The notes: a model not told the origin generated them from the letters alone. A stretch of DNA of 32,639 nucleotides from Bacillota bacterium (GCA_023460055.1 JAEWRJ010000005.1:1-32639); one strand, 5' to 3'. Counted from the stretch's first letter, positions 1-8,293 are shown. Numbers and translations: made by a program.

Positions 1-180
1 CCCTCCTACCGCGTTACAAAGGACGGCGTCAGGCCCCTGTATTTTTACACCGTGGATACTTCTGAGTTTGCCGTCAACAAGCTGCGCGACCGCGGAAGCC
101 TCAGCGTTACCGGCCTGATCGCCAACGCGCAGGATTTTTTGAGGAATGTCGCCAGAGGAACCGGTGCTTTAAGTCCCTGA
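1..180 (+). CDS. C-terminal end of an unidentified protein (5' truncated)
   Basis: An open frame enters from the left edge in frame 1 and ends at the TGA at 178-180, leaving 59 residues. The visible part (PSYRVTKDGVRPLYFYTVDT and onward) alternates charged and hydrophobic residues and has no cysteines, no transmembrane segment and no motif I recognise. A long GC-rich palindrome follows 18 bp downstream, consistent with the end of a transcription unit converging on the leftward foldase gene. Function cannot be assigned from this fragment. The reading frame is supported by good codon use and by the terminator-like element after its stop. Confidence 0.6.
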   Translation, partial: PSYRVTKDGVRPLYFYTVDTSEFAVNKLRDRGSLSVTGLIANAQDFLRNVARGTGALSP

Positions 181-197
181 TCTGATGAGAGACTTCT

Positions 198-231
198 GCA
201 AGAAACCCCGGCCGCGGCCGGGGTTTCTTGC
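198..231. terminator. 34-bp perfect palindrome between convergent genes
   Basis: Positions 198-231 read the same on both strands (17-bp arms, GCAAGAAACCCCGGCCG and its complement). The element lies between the rightward partial gene and the leftward foldase gene, so it is placed to act as a bidirectional terminator. There is no clean T-run after the stem on either side, only the T-rich base of the stem itself, so the rho-independent assignment is probable rather than certain. Confidence 0.6.
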
Positions 232-245
232 CATATGAATAAAAA

Positions 246-1613
246 TCAGTTCGGCGCTTCCGTCACGCTGGGCTCTTCGACTGCCTCTTCGTCATCCGTG
301 GGGACGGCTTCCATCGAGTCATCGTCCGGCTCCAGGGCTTTGGCGGCTTCGGTGGCGGCCAGTATGTTTTCCTCGTTGTAAGTAATCTGATACTGGCTTG
401 TCCAGTCAGCGATGGCGGTCATGATCGCGTCATTTTCCTTGACAGCCTTCAGGTATTCTACGATCTCCGTATGGATGGCATCGGTCATGATCAGGCCGGA
501 GGGAATATCGCGCAGATACTTGAGGATATGCACGCCGTAGCTGCCGATTACCGGATCGCTGACGTCACCGACATTCACCATCTTGTCGGAGAAAGCGGCC
601 TGCGTGAAAACGGGATCCCACACAACTGAATCCTTGTGCACGTTGTATCCGTCGGCCAGGGCCTGCGGGTCCTGCATGCCGGGATCCTGGCCGTACTGGG
701 CAATCAGGCTCTCAAAGCTCTCTCCATTCGCCAGTTTGGCATAGATTTCATCGGTCTGGGTCTTCACGGAACCGAGCACGGCCTGCCTGGCCTCCTCGAT
801 CATCTCCGGCGTCACCTCTGCTGCAGGTTCCTGTGTCGCGGTTTCCCCGCCTGCGGGCTTTTCGGCTTCTGTTCCCTCGCCGTTCTTGTCGCTCTGCTGT
901 TCCTCATACTGGGAGTTCAGGCTGCTGTACTTCTCCAGCGCTTCCGCGTCGGGGGTGAGCAGGATATGGATAATGCCGCGGTAGCCTTCAGGCGTATACC
1001 AGCTTGGCTGCTGATAGTAGTAGGTGTTGTACTCATAGGCCATGATATTGTCCTGATAGTTCTGCCTGTAGCTCTCGCCGTAGAGCTGGAAGGTGCTCTG
1101 GACCTCTTCCTCAGCGGGCTCATACTCGCCGACCAGATAGCTAAACAGCTTGTCGGTGGAAGCGCTCTGGCGGATATTATCTTCCAGCGACTGGCGGGTC
1201 ATTCCCTGCTGGGCGTAGAACTCTTCCGCCTGTGTCCTCAGCTGCGCCCGCGCCTCCTCGCTGTCCTCGGACAGGTAATAGCTGACATAGCTCTCAACGC
1301 CTTCCTGCCACTGCTTGTCAGCTTCCGCCGCGAAGGTCGCCTGCTCCTCCGCGGTGAAGCTATTGAAGCCCAGTTCCTGTATCTTCAGATCGATCATACG
1401 GCGCTGAACAATAAACTCTGCCGCGTAGCGGTAATCCGTGGCATCGGTCATATAATCCGCCAGCTGGGGGATCACCGCGTCCACTTCGCTCTTGAGAATA
1501 TCCTGTCCGTTAAAGGTGGCCAGCACCGGATCCTCCGCAGGCTGCGCCCAGGCGCCCACAGCGCTCAGCGCCATGACCAGAGCCGCCATGATTGCCAACA
1601 TTTTCTTCTGCAT
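246..1613 (-). CDS. Secreted parvulin-type peptidyl-prolyl isomerase / foldase (PrsA/SurA-like)
   Basis: A 455-residue exported foldase predicted to catalyse prolyl isomerisation outside the membrane. Residues 1-23 form a signal peptide (MQKK, hydrophobic core, AWA cleavage before Q24). There is no lipobox cysteine, unlike typical PrsA lipoproteins. Residues about 30-170 resemble the helical SurA/PrsA N-terminal chaperone region. A rotamase domain follows, beginning GIIHILLTPD (213-222) and ending SYGVHILKYL (358-367). Between its first strand and first helix lies a roughly 50-residue Glu/Gln/Ala-rich insert (about 223-275). The C-terminus (428-455) is very acidic. The ATG has AGGAAGG upstream. 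A promoter and a palindromic operator-like site precede it, so it is probably monocistronic. Foldase identity is confident; substrates are unknown. Confidence 0.85.
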   Translation of the reverse strand: MQKKMLAIMAALVMALSAVGAWAQPAEDPVLATFNGQDILKSEVDAVIPQLADYMTDATDYRYAAEFIVQRRMIDLKIQELGFNSFTAEEQATFAAEADKQWQEGVESYVSYYLSEDSEEARAQLRTQAEEFYAQQGMTRQSLEDNIRQSASTDKLFSYLVGEYEPAEEEVQSTFQLYGESYRQNYQDNIMAYEYNTYYYQQPSWYTPEGYRGIIHILLTPDAEALEKYSSLNSQYEEQQSDKNGEGTEAEKPAGGETATQEPAAEVTPEMIEEARQAVLGSVKTQTDEIYAKLANGESFESLIAQYGQDPGMQDPQALADGYNVHKDSVVWDPVFTQAAFSDKMVNVGDVSDPVIGSYGVHILKYLRDIPSGLIMTDAIHTEIVEYLKAVKENDAIMTAIADWTSQYQITYNEENILAATEAAKALEPDDDSMEAVPTDDEEAVEEPSVTEAPN

Positions 1614-1632
1614 AGTTCTTCCTTCCTCAATA

Positions 1633-1648
1633 AACCGATAGATCGGTT
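1633..1648. promoter_or_regulatory. Operator-like palindrome AACCGAT-AG-ATCGGTT upstream of the foldase
   Basis: A 16-bp inverted repeat with perfect 7-bp arms lies 20 bp upstream of the foldase start codon and immediately downstream of the predicted transcription start (about 1650). This size and symmetry are typical of TetR-class repressor operators. No TetR gene is present in the window, so the regulator is unknown. Confidence 0.45.
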
Positions 1649-1656
1649 GATGGCTT

Positions 1657-1686
1657 ATTATCTCACAGCGGGCGGCGTGTTTGCAA
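1657..1686 (-). promoter_or_regulatory. Predicted sigma-A promoter of the foldase gene
   Basis: On the minus strand, TTGCAA (1686-1681) is separated by 18 bp from GATAAT (1662-1657). The predicted start is near 1650, directly in front of the 1633-1648 palindrome. Confidence 0.5.
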
Positions 1687-1701
1687 GGAACGCGGTAAAG
1701 T

Positions 1702-3132
1702 TTACAGTTCAGACACAGCTTTCAGAACCTCGATCTGCCCGCCTTTTGCCTTGCTTCTTGACTTCATCAGGCTGCCTGCGCGATGTATCGCGCCGATGAT
1801 CTCCCCTGTGATCCTCTCTCCCGGCACAAGAAGGGGAATACCCGGCGGATAGGCCGTCACATACTCCGCGCACACGCGTCCGCCAACCTCCTCAACAGGT
1901 AACAACTCATGGTGCATCTCAAGCGCCTCACCGGGAGAAAGAACTGCCTCTGCCCGGGGTAAGGCATCATCGGAGGACAGTTCTCCGGGCACTGTATTCT
2001 GCTCGATGTCTTTAAGTGCCATAGCCAATCGGGACAGCGCGTCATCCGCGTCGCCCATCCCCGTCATTGCCAGAGCCGACCGCTGTCCTGCCATCTCAAG
2101 GTCTATGCCATAGCCCTCGCGCAGCGTATGGAGCAGCCGGTATCCGCTGATCCCGCTGCGCGCGCAGCCGATCAGTATCTTGGACGGGTCGTGCCCGAAC
2201 ACGCCCCCGGGCAAGCCATCCAGCCCGAAGACCGTAAACCGTTTCAGGCCCTGAGCTTCCCGGCAAAATCGCCCAAGCCGCTCCTGCCAGGCTTGGAACA
2301 GCTCACTGCCTCTTTCTTCCAGCAACCGGACGCAGCCGTCGATGGAAGCCATCAGCAGGTAGGAGGGGCTGCTGGTCTGAAACAGATCCAGCTGTTCTTC
2401 AAGCAGGCTCGCGGCCTTTTCGCTGCCCGCGTGCGCGATAGCCGTTTGGGTCAGGGAAGGAAGCGTCTTATGCAGGCTTTGGATCACAATGTCCGCGCCG
2501 CTCCTCACCGCCCCGCCCCAAAATAACGTCCCAAAGCCCAGATGCGCCCCATGCGCGGCATCAACCAATACCTTCAGGCCGCGCTGATGCGCCAGGCTGA
2601 CCAGACTCTCCAGATCGCTCAGCACCCCCTCATAGGAAGGGCAGCTCAGTACAAGCAGGCGGGCATGGGGATGCTCCGTCAGGCAGCGCTCCAGCATTTT
2701 TGCGCTCACGGAGGCAGAGATGCCGTACTCCTCCACCATATCCGGATAAAGGTATACCGGCCGGAGATTCAACAGCCCGACCCCCTGGTGCACGGACAGG
2801 TGGCACTCACGCTGCATGATCACCGTATCTCCGGCGCGGCTCAGCGCGCGCAGGCCTGCCAGGATCCCGCCGGTGCTGCCGTTGACCAGATAGAAGGAAC
2901 GGCATGCTCCCCAAAGAGCTGCCGCCCTTCGCATACCGTCCTGCAGAATCCCCCCGGGCTCGTGCAGATTGTCAAATCCTTCGATCTCGGTCACATCAAG
3001 ATCGGCCCGCAATTCCTTCAGGTAAGGGGCCAGCAGGCTGCTGCGCTTATGGCCCGGCATGTGAAGGGGAAGGCGGCGGGGCAGTTCGTCCGCCAGAAGG
3101 TCATAGAGGCTCTTATCCATCCTCTGTCTCAC
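1702..3132 (-). CDS. Orn/Lys/Arg decarboxylase family protein (PLP-dependent)
   Basis: A 476-residue group III PLP decarboxylase of the short, non-wing-domain type found in Bacillota (SpeA/YaaO-like). It would release CO2 from arginine, lysine or ornithine, giving a polyamine or its precursor. The HMPGHKR segment (24-30), VNGSTGG (83-89), DAAHGAHLGF (191-200, carrying the cofactor-contacting Asp and His) and SLHKTLPSL with the Schiff-base Lys222 are all visible. The GTG start overlaps the stop of the Fpg-like gene (GTGA, 3132-3129), suggesting translational coupling. An in-frame ATG at 3120 is the alternative, but its AGAGG is directly adjacent, too close for a good ribosome site. Substrate preference cannot be read from the sequence. 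Confidence 0.88.
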   Translation of the reverse strand: MRQRMDKSLYDLLADELPRRLPLHMPGHKRSSLLAPYLKELRADLDVTEIEGFDNLHEPGGILQDGMRRAAALWGACRSFYLVNGSTGGILAGLRALSRAGDTVIMQRECHLSVHQGVGLLNLRPVYLYPDMVEEYGISASVSAKMLERCLTEHPHARLLVLSCPSYEGVLSDLESLVSLAHQRGLKVLVDAAHGAHLGFGTLFWGGAVRSGADIVIQSLHKTLPSLTQTAIAHAGSEKAASLLEEQLDLFQTSSPSYLLMASIDGCVRLLEERGSELFQAWQERLGRFCREAQGLKRFTVFGLDGLPGGVFGHDPSKILIGCARSGISGYRLLHTLREGYGIDLEMAGQRSALAMTGMGDADDALSRLAMALKDIEQNTVPGELSSDDALPRAEAVLSPGEALEMHHELLPVEEVGGRVCAEYVTAYPPGIPLLVPGERITGEIIGAIHRAGSLMKSRSKAKGGQIEVLKAVSEL

Positions 3133-3959
3133 TTCGTCAGGGGCTGACAGCCGGGGCAGAAGTATATGTTGCCGCCCAAGTAGGCTTCACGTTTCAGCGC
3201 GCCGCCGCAGACAGGGCAGGGCTTGTCCAGCGTGTTGCGGGACAGGATCGTCCGGTAACCGCCCTCCCGCCCGAAGAGGTCCTTTTCTGTATCCCGCCCT
3301 CCGCCCCGGGTCATCTCCATCAGGGTTGATTTCAAAGCATCTAACAGCAGTTTCCTTTCACGTTCGCCCAAAACGCCTATCTTGGTTTTAGGATGAATGC
3401 CGGCGCGCAACAGGATATCCTGCAGCACGCCGTTGCCAAGGCCCGGGATACGCTGCTCGGTCGCCAGAAAGGCTTTGGCACTTAAAACGGGCTTGGCTTG
3501 TGAAAGAAGGTCATCAAAATACGCGGCGTCAAACGCCTCATTCAGCGGCGAAGGTTTCCCTTTTGCCGCGCGGAAATACTCATTCCCCCCATCATCAGCC
3601 CGGCACAACCCGAAGAATCCGTACATGGAGATGGTGCACACCAGGCTGCTGCCGTCATCAAAATCAAGCAGAAGCTGGTGTTTTTTCGGTCTCTCTTCTC
3701 CCGGCGCGAAGAAGCGGGCATTTACGCCATCACTGAAATCGAGCCGCATATCTCCGGCGATCATCAGGGCGTGGCCCCCGAAAGAAGCCGAGCCGCCCGC
3801 TGTTTTCCGCTCCAGAAGACCGGGATAATCAGCCGGATCGCACTCATAAAAGGCAAACTTGTGAGGTGTATGACACGCGATCGCCCGGGTGATCACCTTT
3901 CCCTGATAAGCCTTTTCAAATTGTGAAGCCAGCGTGACAGCCTCCGGCAATTCAAGCAT
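3129..3959 (-). CDS. Fpg/Nei-family DNA glycosylase-like protein lacking the catalytic N-terminal proline
   Basis: A 276-residue protein with Fpg/Nei architecture: beta-sandwich N-domain, helix-two-turn-helix (IPGLGNGVLQDILLRAGIHP, about residues 170-189) and a C-terminal zinc finger (CPVC at 248, FCPGC near 270). The N-terminus reads MLELPEAVT. The family normally has MPELPE, where Pro becomes the N-terminal nucleophile and the next Glu assists. Here Leu occupies the Pro position while Glu3 remains. The finger arginine that contacts the lesion phosphate (R-x-T-F-Y-C in E. coli Fpg) is also replaced (GGNIYFC). It may be a non-canonical glycosylase or only a DNA-binding protein. It has its own extended -10 promoter, AAGAGGG as ribosome site, and overlaps the downstream decarboxylase by 4 bp. 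Confidence 0.85.
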   Translation of the reverse strand: MLELPEAVTLASQFEKAYQGKVITRAIACHTPHKFAFYECDPADYPGLLERKTAGGSASFGGHALMIAGDMRLDFSDGVNARFFAPGEERPKKHQLLLDFDDGSSLVCTISMYGFFGLCRADDGGNEYFRAAKGKPSPLNEAFDAAYFDDLLSQAKPVLSAKAFLATEQRIPGLGNGVLQDILLRAGIHPKTKIGVLGERERKLLLDALKSTLMEMTRGGGRDTEKDLFGREGGYRTILSRNTLDKPCPVCGGALKREAYLGGNIYFCPGCQPLTK

Positions 3960-3984
3960 ATCCGTACCCTCTTTTCATTTTTAC

Positions 3985-3990
3985 AGTATA
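3985..3990 (-). promoter_or_regulatory. Extended -10 element for the Fpg-like / decarboxylase pair
   Basis: On the minus strand TGTGTATACT gives an extended -10 (TATACT at 3990-3985) about 25 bp before the start codon. No good -35 is seen 17 bp upstream, which is common for extended -10 promoters. The rest of the gap to 4098 holds nothing I can identify. Confidence 0.4.
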
Positions 3991-4098
3991 CACAAAAACA
4001 CGCGGAGCGCATAGAAGGACCCCGGCTTGAATGATGCCCGGACAGCCGAAAGCTCCTGTTTCCCTCCGCGCGGCCCTGCCGACGCTTACCTTATACTT

Positions 4099-5289
4099 TC
4101 AGCGAATATTTTCAAAAAAGTCATTTTTATACTCATCATCCCCGACCAGCGAGCGCACCAGGCCAAAGCGCGCGGCGCTATGCCGGCCCTCAACTTCAAC
4201 ACTGAACTTTGCCCGCTGGGAGCGATGCCGATCAAATGCCGCGCGGCTGGCATCCAGAGACGTCGCGCCGTCAAGGGAAGCCAGCGGCCGCTGCCAGTCC
4301 ATATCGATGGTGTTTTCCGCATAAAGGTGCAGATATAGCTTTGGCACATCCCAAGCGCCGTATTGCGAGGCGCCTTGCGCAAAGCGTCCGCTATCCGCGG
4401 CCGAATCAAGCGCCGCCTTCGCCGCGCGCGCGGTCATGATGTGCGCGGGATGGCCATACTCCCCGCGCAGGTCATGGCTTAGCACCACCTGCGGCCGCAG
4501 CCTTCGGTAGAGCGACACGACATACTCCTCCACCTTCTCTTTGCCGCCCCAGAGACGGTAGCTGGCATTCATGTCAGGCATCCGCTTATCTTTGAAGCCG
4601 CCGATATACGGGTAGTGCCGAATGCCCGCCGTCCACAGGCCATTGAGCATTTCGCTGCGGCGAAGCGCTGAGGCGCAGGTCATATAAGCAACGGCGACAT
4701 CCATTTCCCGCTCGATTGCATAATAGGGAATGGCACCGCCCATCCACAGCAGTTCGTCATCCGGATGAGCAACCAGCACAAGCAGGTCTGCCCGCTCAAG
4801 CTGAGGCTCCCAACGCTGCACCCAGGCAGGCGGCTCATTGCCTGATGTCACAAAAAATTCACTGAGGGCAAAACCCTTCTCTTTAGAGCCCCACAGCTCC
4901 AGGCGCAGGCTTTCTCTCCCATCAAAGGGGATATAAAGATGAGGATAGCCCTCGCCCTGCCGGACAAAAAAAGGGGTTTCATCCTCCCCGCCGTAAAGCT
5001 CAAGCCTCTGGGGTTCTATGGAAAAACAGAGGTACAGGCCGCCTTCCCGCGTCCCCTCAGGCAGTTCTATGCTGATGACAGCCTTGCGATCATCGTACTT
5101 TCCCCATAAAGTCTTATAGTTTCGGTCAAGCGCTTTTGCCCACTCCTTGCGGGTGCCGGTCGAGGTGATCCGGCACAGCCAGGTGATCTCGGTCCCATCC
5201 TGCGCTTTCTGCGCAGCCGCAGGCGCGGATAAAAGAATCATCAGGGCGATAAGCAAACCGGTTTTTATGATCCGCCGGAATAAAAGCAT
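4099..5289 (-). CDS. Secreted PIG-L family deacetylase
   Basis: A 396-residue zinc-dependent N-deacetylase of the PIG-L/LmbE fold, predicted to remove acetyl groups from an N-acetylated sugar or sugar conjugate outside the cell. A signal peptide occupies residues 1-26 (APAAA before QK). Residues 35-150 form a beta-rich region resembling a discoidin-like carbohydrate-binding module. The catalytic domain starts with AHPDDE (174-179, zinc ligands and base) and includes HDLRGEYGHPAH (272-283), which supplies the third zinc ligand and catalytic histidine. Its start codon lies in the 3' arm of a hairpin with the GAGGAG ribosome site in the loop, and a promoter sits at the very end of uvrA. Substrate is unknown; mucin, peptidoglycan or cell-surface glycans are all possible. 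Confidence 0.85.
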   Translation of the reverse strand: MLLFRRIIKTGLLIALMILLSAPAAAQKAQDGTEITWLCRITSTGTRKEWAKALDRNYKTLWGKYDDRKAVISIELPEGTREGGLYLCFSIEPQRLELYGGEDETPFFVRQGEGYPHLYIPFDGRESLRLELWGSKEKGFALSEFFVTSGNEPPAWVQRWEPQLERADLLVLVAHPDDELLWMGGAIPYYAIEREMDVAVAYMTCASALRRSEMLNGLWTAGIRHYPYIGGFKDKRMPDMNASYRLWGGKEKVEEYVVSLYRRLRPQVVLSHDLRGEYGHPAHIMTARAAKAALDSAADSGRFAQGASQYGAWDVPKLYLHLYAENTIDMDWQRPLASLDGATSLDASRAAFDRHRSQRAKFSVEVEGRHSAARFGLVRSLVGDDEYKNDFFENIR

Positions 5290-5320
5290 GGCAGGGCCTC
5301 CTCTTTAAAAGCCCTGCCAT
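5288..5320 (-). promoter_or_regulatory. Hairpin enclosing the ribosome-binding site and start codon of the PIG-L gene
   Basis: On the minus strand ATGGCAGGGC and GCCCTGCCAT form a perfect 10-bp stem around a 13-nt loop that carries GAGGAG. The PIG-L start codon overlaps the end of the 3' arm. TTTTATT soon follows, so it could also stop transcripts leaving uvrA. The predicted promoter-derived RNA starts near 5312, inside the 5' arm, and so would lack this stem. Confidence 0.55.
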
Positions 5321-5347
5321 TATACGAAATATCAATTATTAGAGCAA
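5319..5347 (-). promoter_or_regulatory. Promoter inside the uvrA 3' end driving the PIG-L gene
   Basis: On the minus strand TTGCTC (5347-5342) is followed after exactly 17 bp by a perfect TATAAT (5324-5319). The -35 lies in the last codons of uvrA. Confidence 0.55.
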
Positions 5348-8161
5348 GCGTTTCAAATACTGTCCTGTATAGCTCTTCGCAACGCGGGCAACCTCCTCGG
5401 GTGTGCCTTCAGCCACCACGGTGCCGCCGCCGTCGCCGCCCTCCGGCCCCAGATCGATGATGTAGTCAGCTGTCTTGAGCACATCCAGGTTGTGTTCGAT
5501 CACCAGCACGCTGTTGCCGGCATCCGTCAGCTGCTGCAGCACGCGGATCAGCCTGCCTACGTCATCCATATGCAGCCCGGTGGTCGGCTCGTCAAGCAGT
5601 ATCAGAGTCTTGCCTGTCGCGCGCTTGCTCAGCTCCGTCGCCAGCTTCACGCGCTGGGCCTCTCCGCCTGACAGCGTGGTGCTGGATTGCCCCAGGCGCA
5701 TATAACCAAGTCCCACATCAAACAGAGTCTGCAGCTTGGTGCGGATGCGCGGGTGGTTATCAAAGAAGCCCAGCGCTTCCTCCACCGTCATATCCAATAC
5801 ATCCGCAATGTTCTTGCCGCGGAAGCGCACTTCCAGCGTTTCCCTGTTATAGCGCCTGCCGTGGCAGACCTCGCAGGGTACATAGATGTCGGCCATGAAG
5901 TGCATTTCGATCTTGATCATGCCGTCGCCGCTGCAGTTCTCGCAGCGCCCGCCGCGCACATTGAAGGAGAAGCGTCCATCCTTGTAGCCGCGCGCCTTGG
6001 CATCGTTGGTCTGGGAGAACACCTGGCGGATCAGGTCAAACAGGCCGGTGTAGGTGGCGGGATTGCTTCGGGGCGTACGCCCGATGGGGCTCTGGTCAAT
6101 GCTGATGATCTTATCCAGTTGCTCCACGCCCTCAATGCGGTCATGATCGCCGGGTCTGGTCCGGGCGCGGTTGAGGTCGCGCGCCAAAGCCTTGTAGACG
6201 ATCTCATTGACCAGGCTGGACTTGCCGGAGCCTGATACGCCAGCGACGCAGCAGAACACGCCCAGCGGGAAGGCGGCCGTTATATTCTTCAGGTTATGCT
6301 CCCGCGCCCCGATGACCTTCATCCAGCCGGCGGGGCTGCGCCGTTTGGCCGGCACGGCGATGCGGGTGAGGCCGCTTAAGTAGGCGCCGGTGATGGAGCC
6401 CGCGGTATGCATGACCTCTTCCACGGTACCCTGCGCCACGATATACCCCCCGTGCTCGCCGGCACCCGGGCCGATATCCACCAGATAGTCCGCGGCCCGC
6501 AGGGTATCCTCATCATGCTCCACGACGATCAGGGTATTGCCCAGATCCCGCAGATCCTGCAGGGTAGCCAGCAGCTTGGCATTGTCGCGCTGATGCAGGC
6601 CGATGGACGGTTCATCCAGTATGTACAGCACGCCCACCAGCCTGGAGCCGATCTGGGAGGCCAGCCTGATGCGCTGGGACTCACCGCCCGACAGGGTGGA
6701 AGCGGACCGGGACAGCGTCAGATAGGTCAGCCCCACATTGCACAAGAAGCCCAGCCTGTCCTTTGCTTCTTTCAAAATCTGATCGGCAATGAAGTGCTCG
6801 GTCTCTGACAATTTAAGGCTAGACAGAAACTCGCCCGCTCGTCTCAGGTTCAGCCGGGTGAAATCAATAATATTCATATCGCCGACAGTCACAGCGAGGG
6901 ATTCGGGCTTGAGCTTGTCGCCATGGCAGTCGGGGCAGGGCTCCTCCCGCATCATTTCCTCGTAGGACGCCTTGGCGCTCTCGCTGGTCGTCTCGCGGTA
7001 GCGGCGCTCCACGATCGGCACCAGCCCCTCGAAGGCGATGTTCCAGGTGCTGTTCCCGGCACCGGATGAGTATTTGACCGGAATCTTCACGCCCTTGCTG
7101 CCGTACAGGATCACATCCAGCACGTTCCCCGGCAGCTGCGCAACGGGGGTATCCATGCTGAAGCCGTAATACTCTCCCAGCGCCTCCAGCAGCATGTGCG
7201 ACATGCTGCTCTCATCCCCGGAGCCCTGGAAGCCCGGAACGGCAATAGCGCCCTGGTTGAGCGTCTTGCCGGGATCGGGGATCAGCAGATCGGGGCTGAT
7301 CTTGATCAGGCTGCCCAGGCCTGTGCAGGTCGGGCAGGCACCGTAGGGGTTGTTAAACGAGAACATGCGCGGGGCCAGCTCTTCCAGGCTGACGCCGCAA
7401 TCGGGGCAGGCGTAGTTCTGCGAATAGGTGGTGATCTCCCCGTCAGGCATGATCTGCGAAGCCATCAGCCCGCCCGACTGGCGCAGCGCGGTCTCGATCG
7501 AGTCCGCCAACCGCTGGGTCAGCCCCTCCCGGATCACCACGCGGTCAACTATAATGTCGACCTCATGCTTCTTTTTCTTATCAAGGGCCGGCACATCATC
7601 CAGCTCGTATTGTTCCCCGTCAATGCGCACGCGCACGAAGCCTGCCTTGCGCGCGTCCTCCAGCACCTTGAGGTGTTCGCCCTTGCGCCCGCGGATCACG
7701 GGGGCAAGGATCTGCAGCCTGGTGCCCTCGGGCAGGGCCATCAGGGCATCGGTCATCTGGTCAACCGTCTGCTGCTTGATCTCCTTGCCGCACTTGGGGC
7801 AGTGCGGGATGCCGATGCGCGCGTACAGCAGGCGCAGGTAATCATATATCTCCGTCACCGTGCCGACTGTCGATCGCGGGTTGTGCCCGGTCGACTTCTG
7901 GTCGATGGAGATGGCGGGCGACAGCCCCTCGATGGAATCCACATCGGGCTTTTCCATCTGACCCAAAAACTGGCGGGCATAGGACGACATGCTCTCCACA
8001 TAGCGCCTCTGCCCCTCCGCGTAAATGGTGTCGAAGGCCAAAGAAGACTTGCCGGAGCCCGACAAGCCTGTAAACACAACAAGCTTTTCCCTGGGCAGCG
8101 TGAGCGATACATTCTTCAGGTTATGCTCCCGTGCCCCTTTGATGACAATTTGGTCCTGCAT
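5339..8161 (-). CDS. uvrA: Excinuclease ABC subunit A
   Basis: The damage-sensing ATPase of nucleotide excision repair, acting with UvrB. The 940-residue product has the complete layout: Walker A GLSGSGKSS near residue 31, the zinc module pairs CPKC and CPDC, a first ABC signature (LSGGESQR), a second Walker A GVSGSGKSS near 640, the CENCSGDG zinc finger insert, a second LSGGEAQR signature, and LLDEPTTGLH. The start is set at MQDQIVIKG because GGAGG lies 6 bp upstream of that ATG. Earlier in-frame ATGs at 8167 and 8200 would add a poorly conserved leader, and the one at 8167 directly abuts GGAGG. No uvrB or uvrC is adjacent. Confidence 0.98.
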   Translation of the reverse strand: MQDQIVIKGAREHNLKNVSLTLPREKLVVFTGLSGSGKSSLAFDTIYAEGQRRYVESMSSYARQFLGQMEKPDVDSIEGLSPAISIDQKSTGHNPRSTVGTVTEIYDYLRLLYARIGIPHCPKCGKEIKQQTVDQMTDALMALPEGTRLQILAPVIRGRKGEHLKVLEDARKAGFVRVRIDGEQYELDDVPALDKKKKHEVDIIVDRVVIREGLTQRLADSIETALRQSGGLMASQIMPDGEITTYSQNYACPDCGVSLEELAPRMFSFNNPYGACPTCTGLGSLIKISPDLLIPDPGKTLNQGAIAVPGFQGSGDESSMSHMLLEALGEYYGFSMDTPVAQLPGNVLDVILYGSKGVKIPVKYSSGAGNSTWNIAFEGLVPIVERRYRETTSESAKASYEEMMREEPCPDCHGDKLKPESLAVTVGDMNIIDFTRLNLRRAGEFLSSLKLSETEHFIADQILKEAKDRLGFLCNVGLTYLTLSRSASTLSGGESQRIRLASQIGSRLVGVLYILDEPSIGLHQRDNAKLLATLQDLRDLGNTLIVVEHDEDTLRAADYLVDIGPGAGEHGGYIVAQGTVEEVMHTAGSITGAYLSGLTRIAVPAKRRSPAGWMKVIGAREHNLKNITAAFPLGVFCCVAGVSGSGKSSLVNEIVYKALARDLNRARTRPGDHDRIEGVEQLDKIISIDQSPIGRTPRSNPATYTGLFDLIRQVFSQTNDAKARGYKDGRFSFNVRGGRCENCSGDGMIKIEMHFMADIYVPCEVCHGRRYNRETLEVRFRGKNIADVLDMTVEEALGFFDNHPRIRTKLQTLFDVGLGYMRLGQSSTTLSGGEAQRVKLATELSKRATGKTLILLDEPTTGLHMDDVGRLIRVLQQLTDAGNSVLVIEHNLDVLKTADYIIDLGPEGGDGGGTVVAEGTPEEVARVAKSYTGQYLKRLL

Positions 8162-8188
8162 ATACATCCTCCGGGCATTGCCCAGCAA

Positions 8189-8217
8189 ATAGTAGCACAT
8201 CTGTTCTCATTTAACAA
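8189..8217 (-). promoter_or_regulatory. Predicted uvrA promoter
   Basis: On the minus strand TTGTTA (8217-8212), 17-bp spacer, then TACTAT (8194-8189) preceded by TGC, an extended -10. It is back to back with the rightward esterase promoter. Confidence 0.45.
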
Positions 8218-8264
8218 GCCGCGAAACGCGCTCCATCATCCTACCCGATAAATCTGCACAGTGA

Positions 8265-8293
8265 TCGAACATCATGGCGAAAAATGCTATAAT
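8265..8293 (+). promoter_or_regulatory. Promoter of the esterase/exonuclease operon
   Basis: A perfect TATAAT at 8288-8293 preceded by a weak -35 (TCGAAC, 8265-8270) at 17 bp spacing, 30 bp upstream of the first esterase start codon. The presence of a promoter here argues against the earlier in-frame GTG at 8261 as a start. Confidence 0.5.

Noticed and set aside
8261..8280. LexA/SOS box between uvrA and the esterase gene
   Set aside because: Only the half-site CGAAC (8266-8270) is present; the expected GTTCG partner at the right distance is missing.
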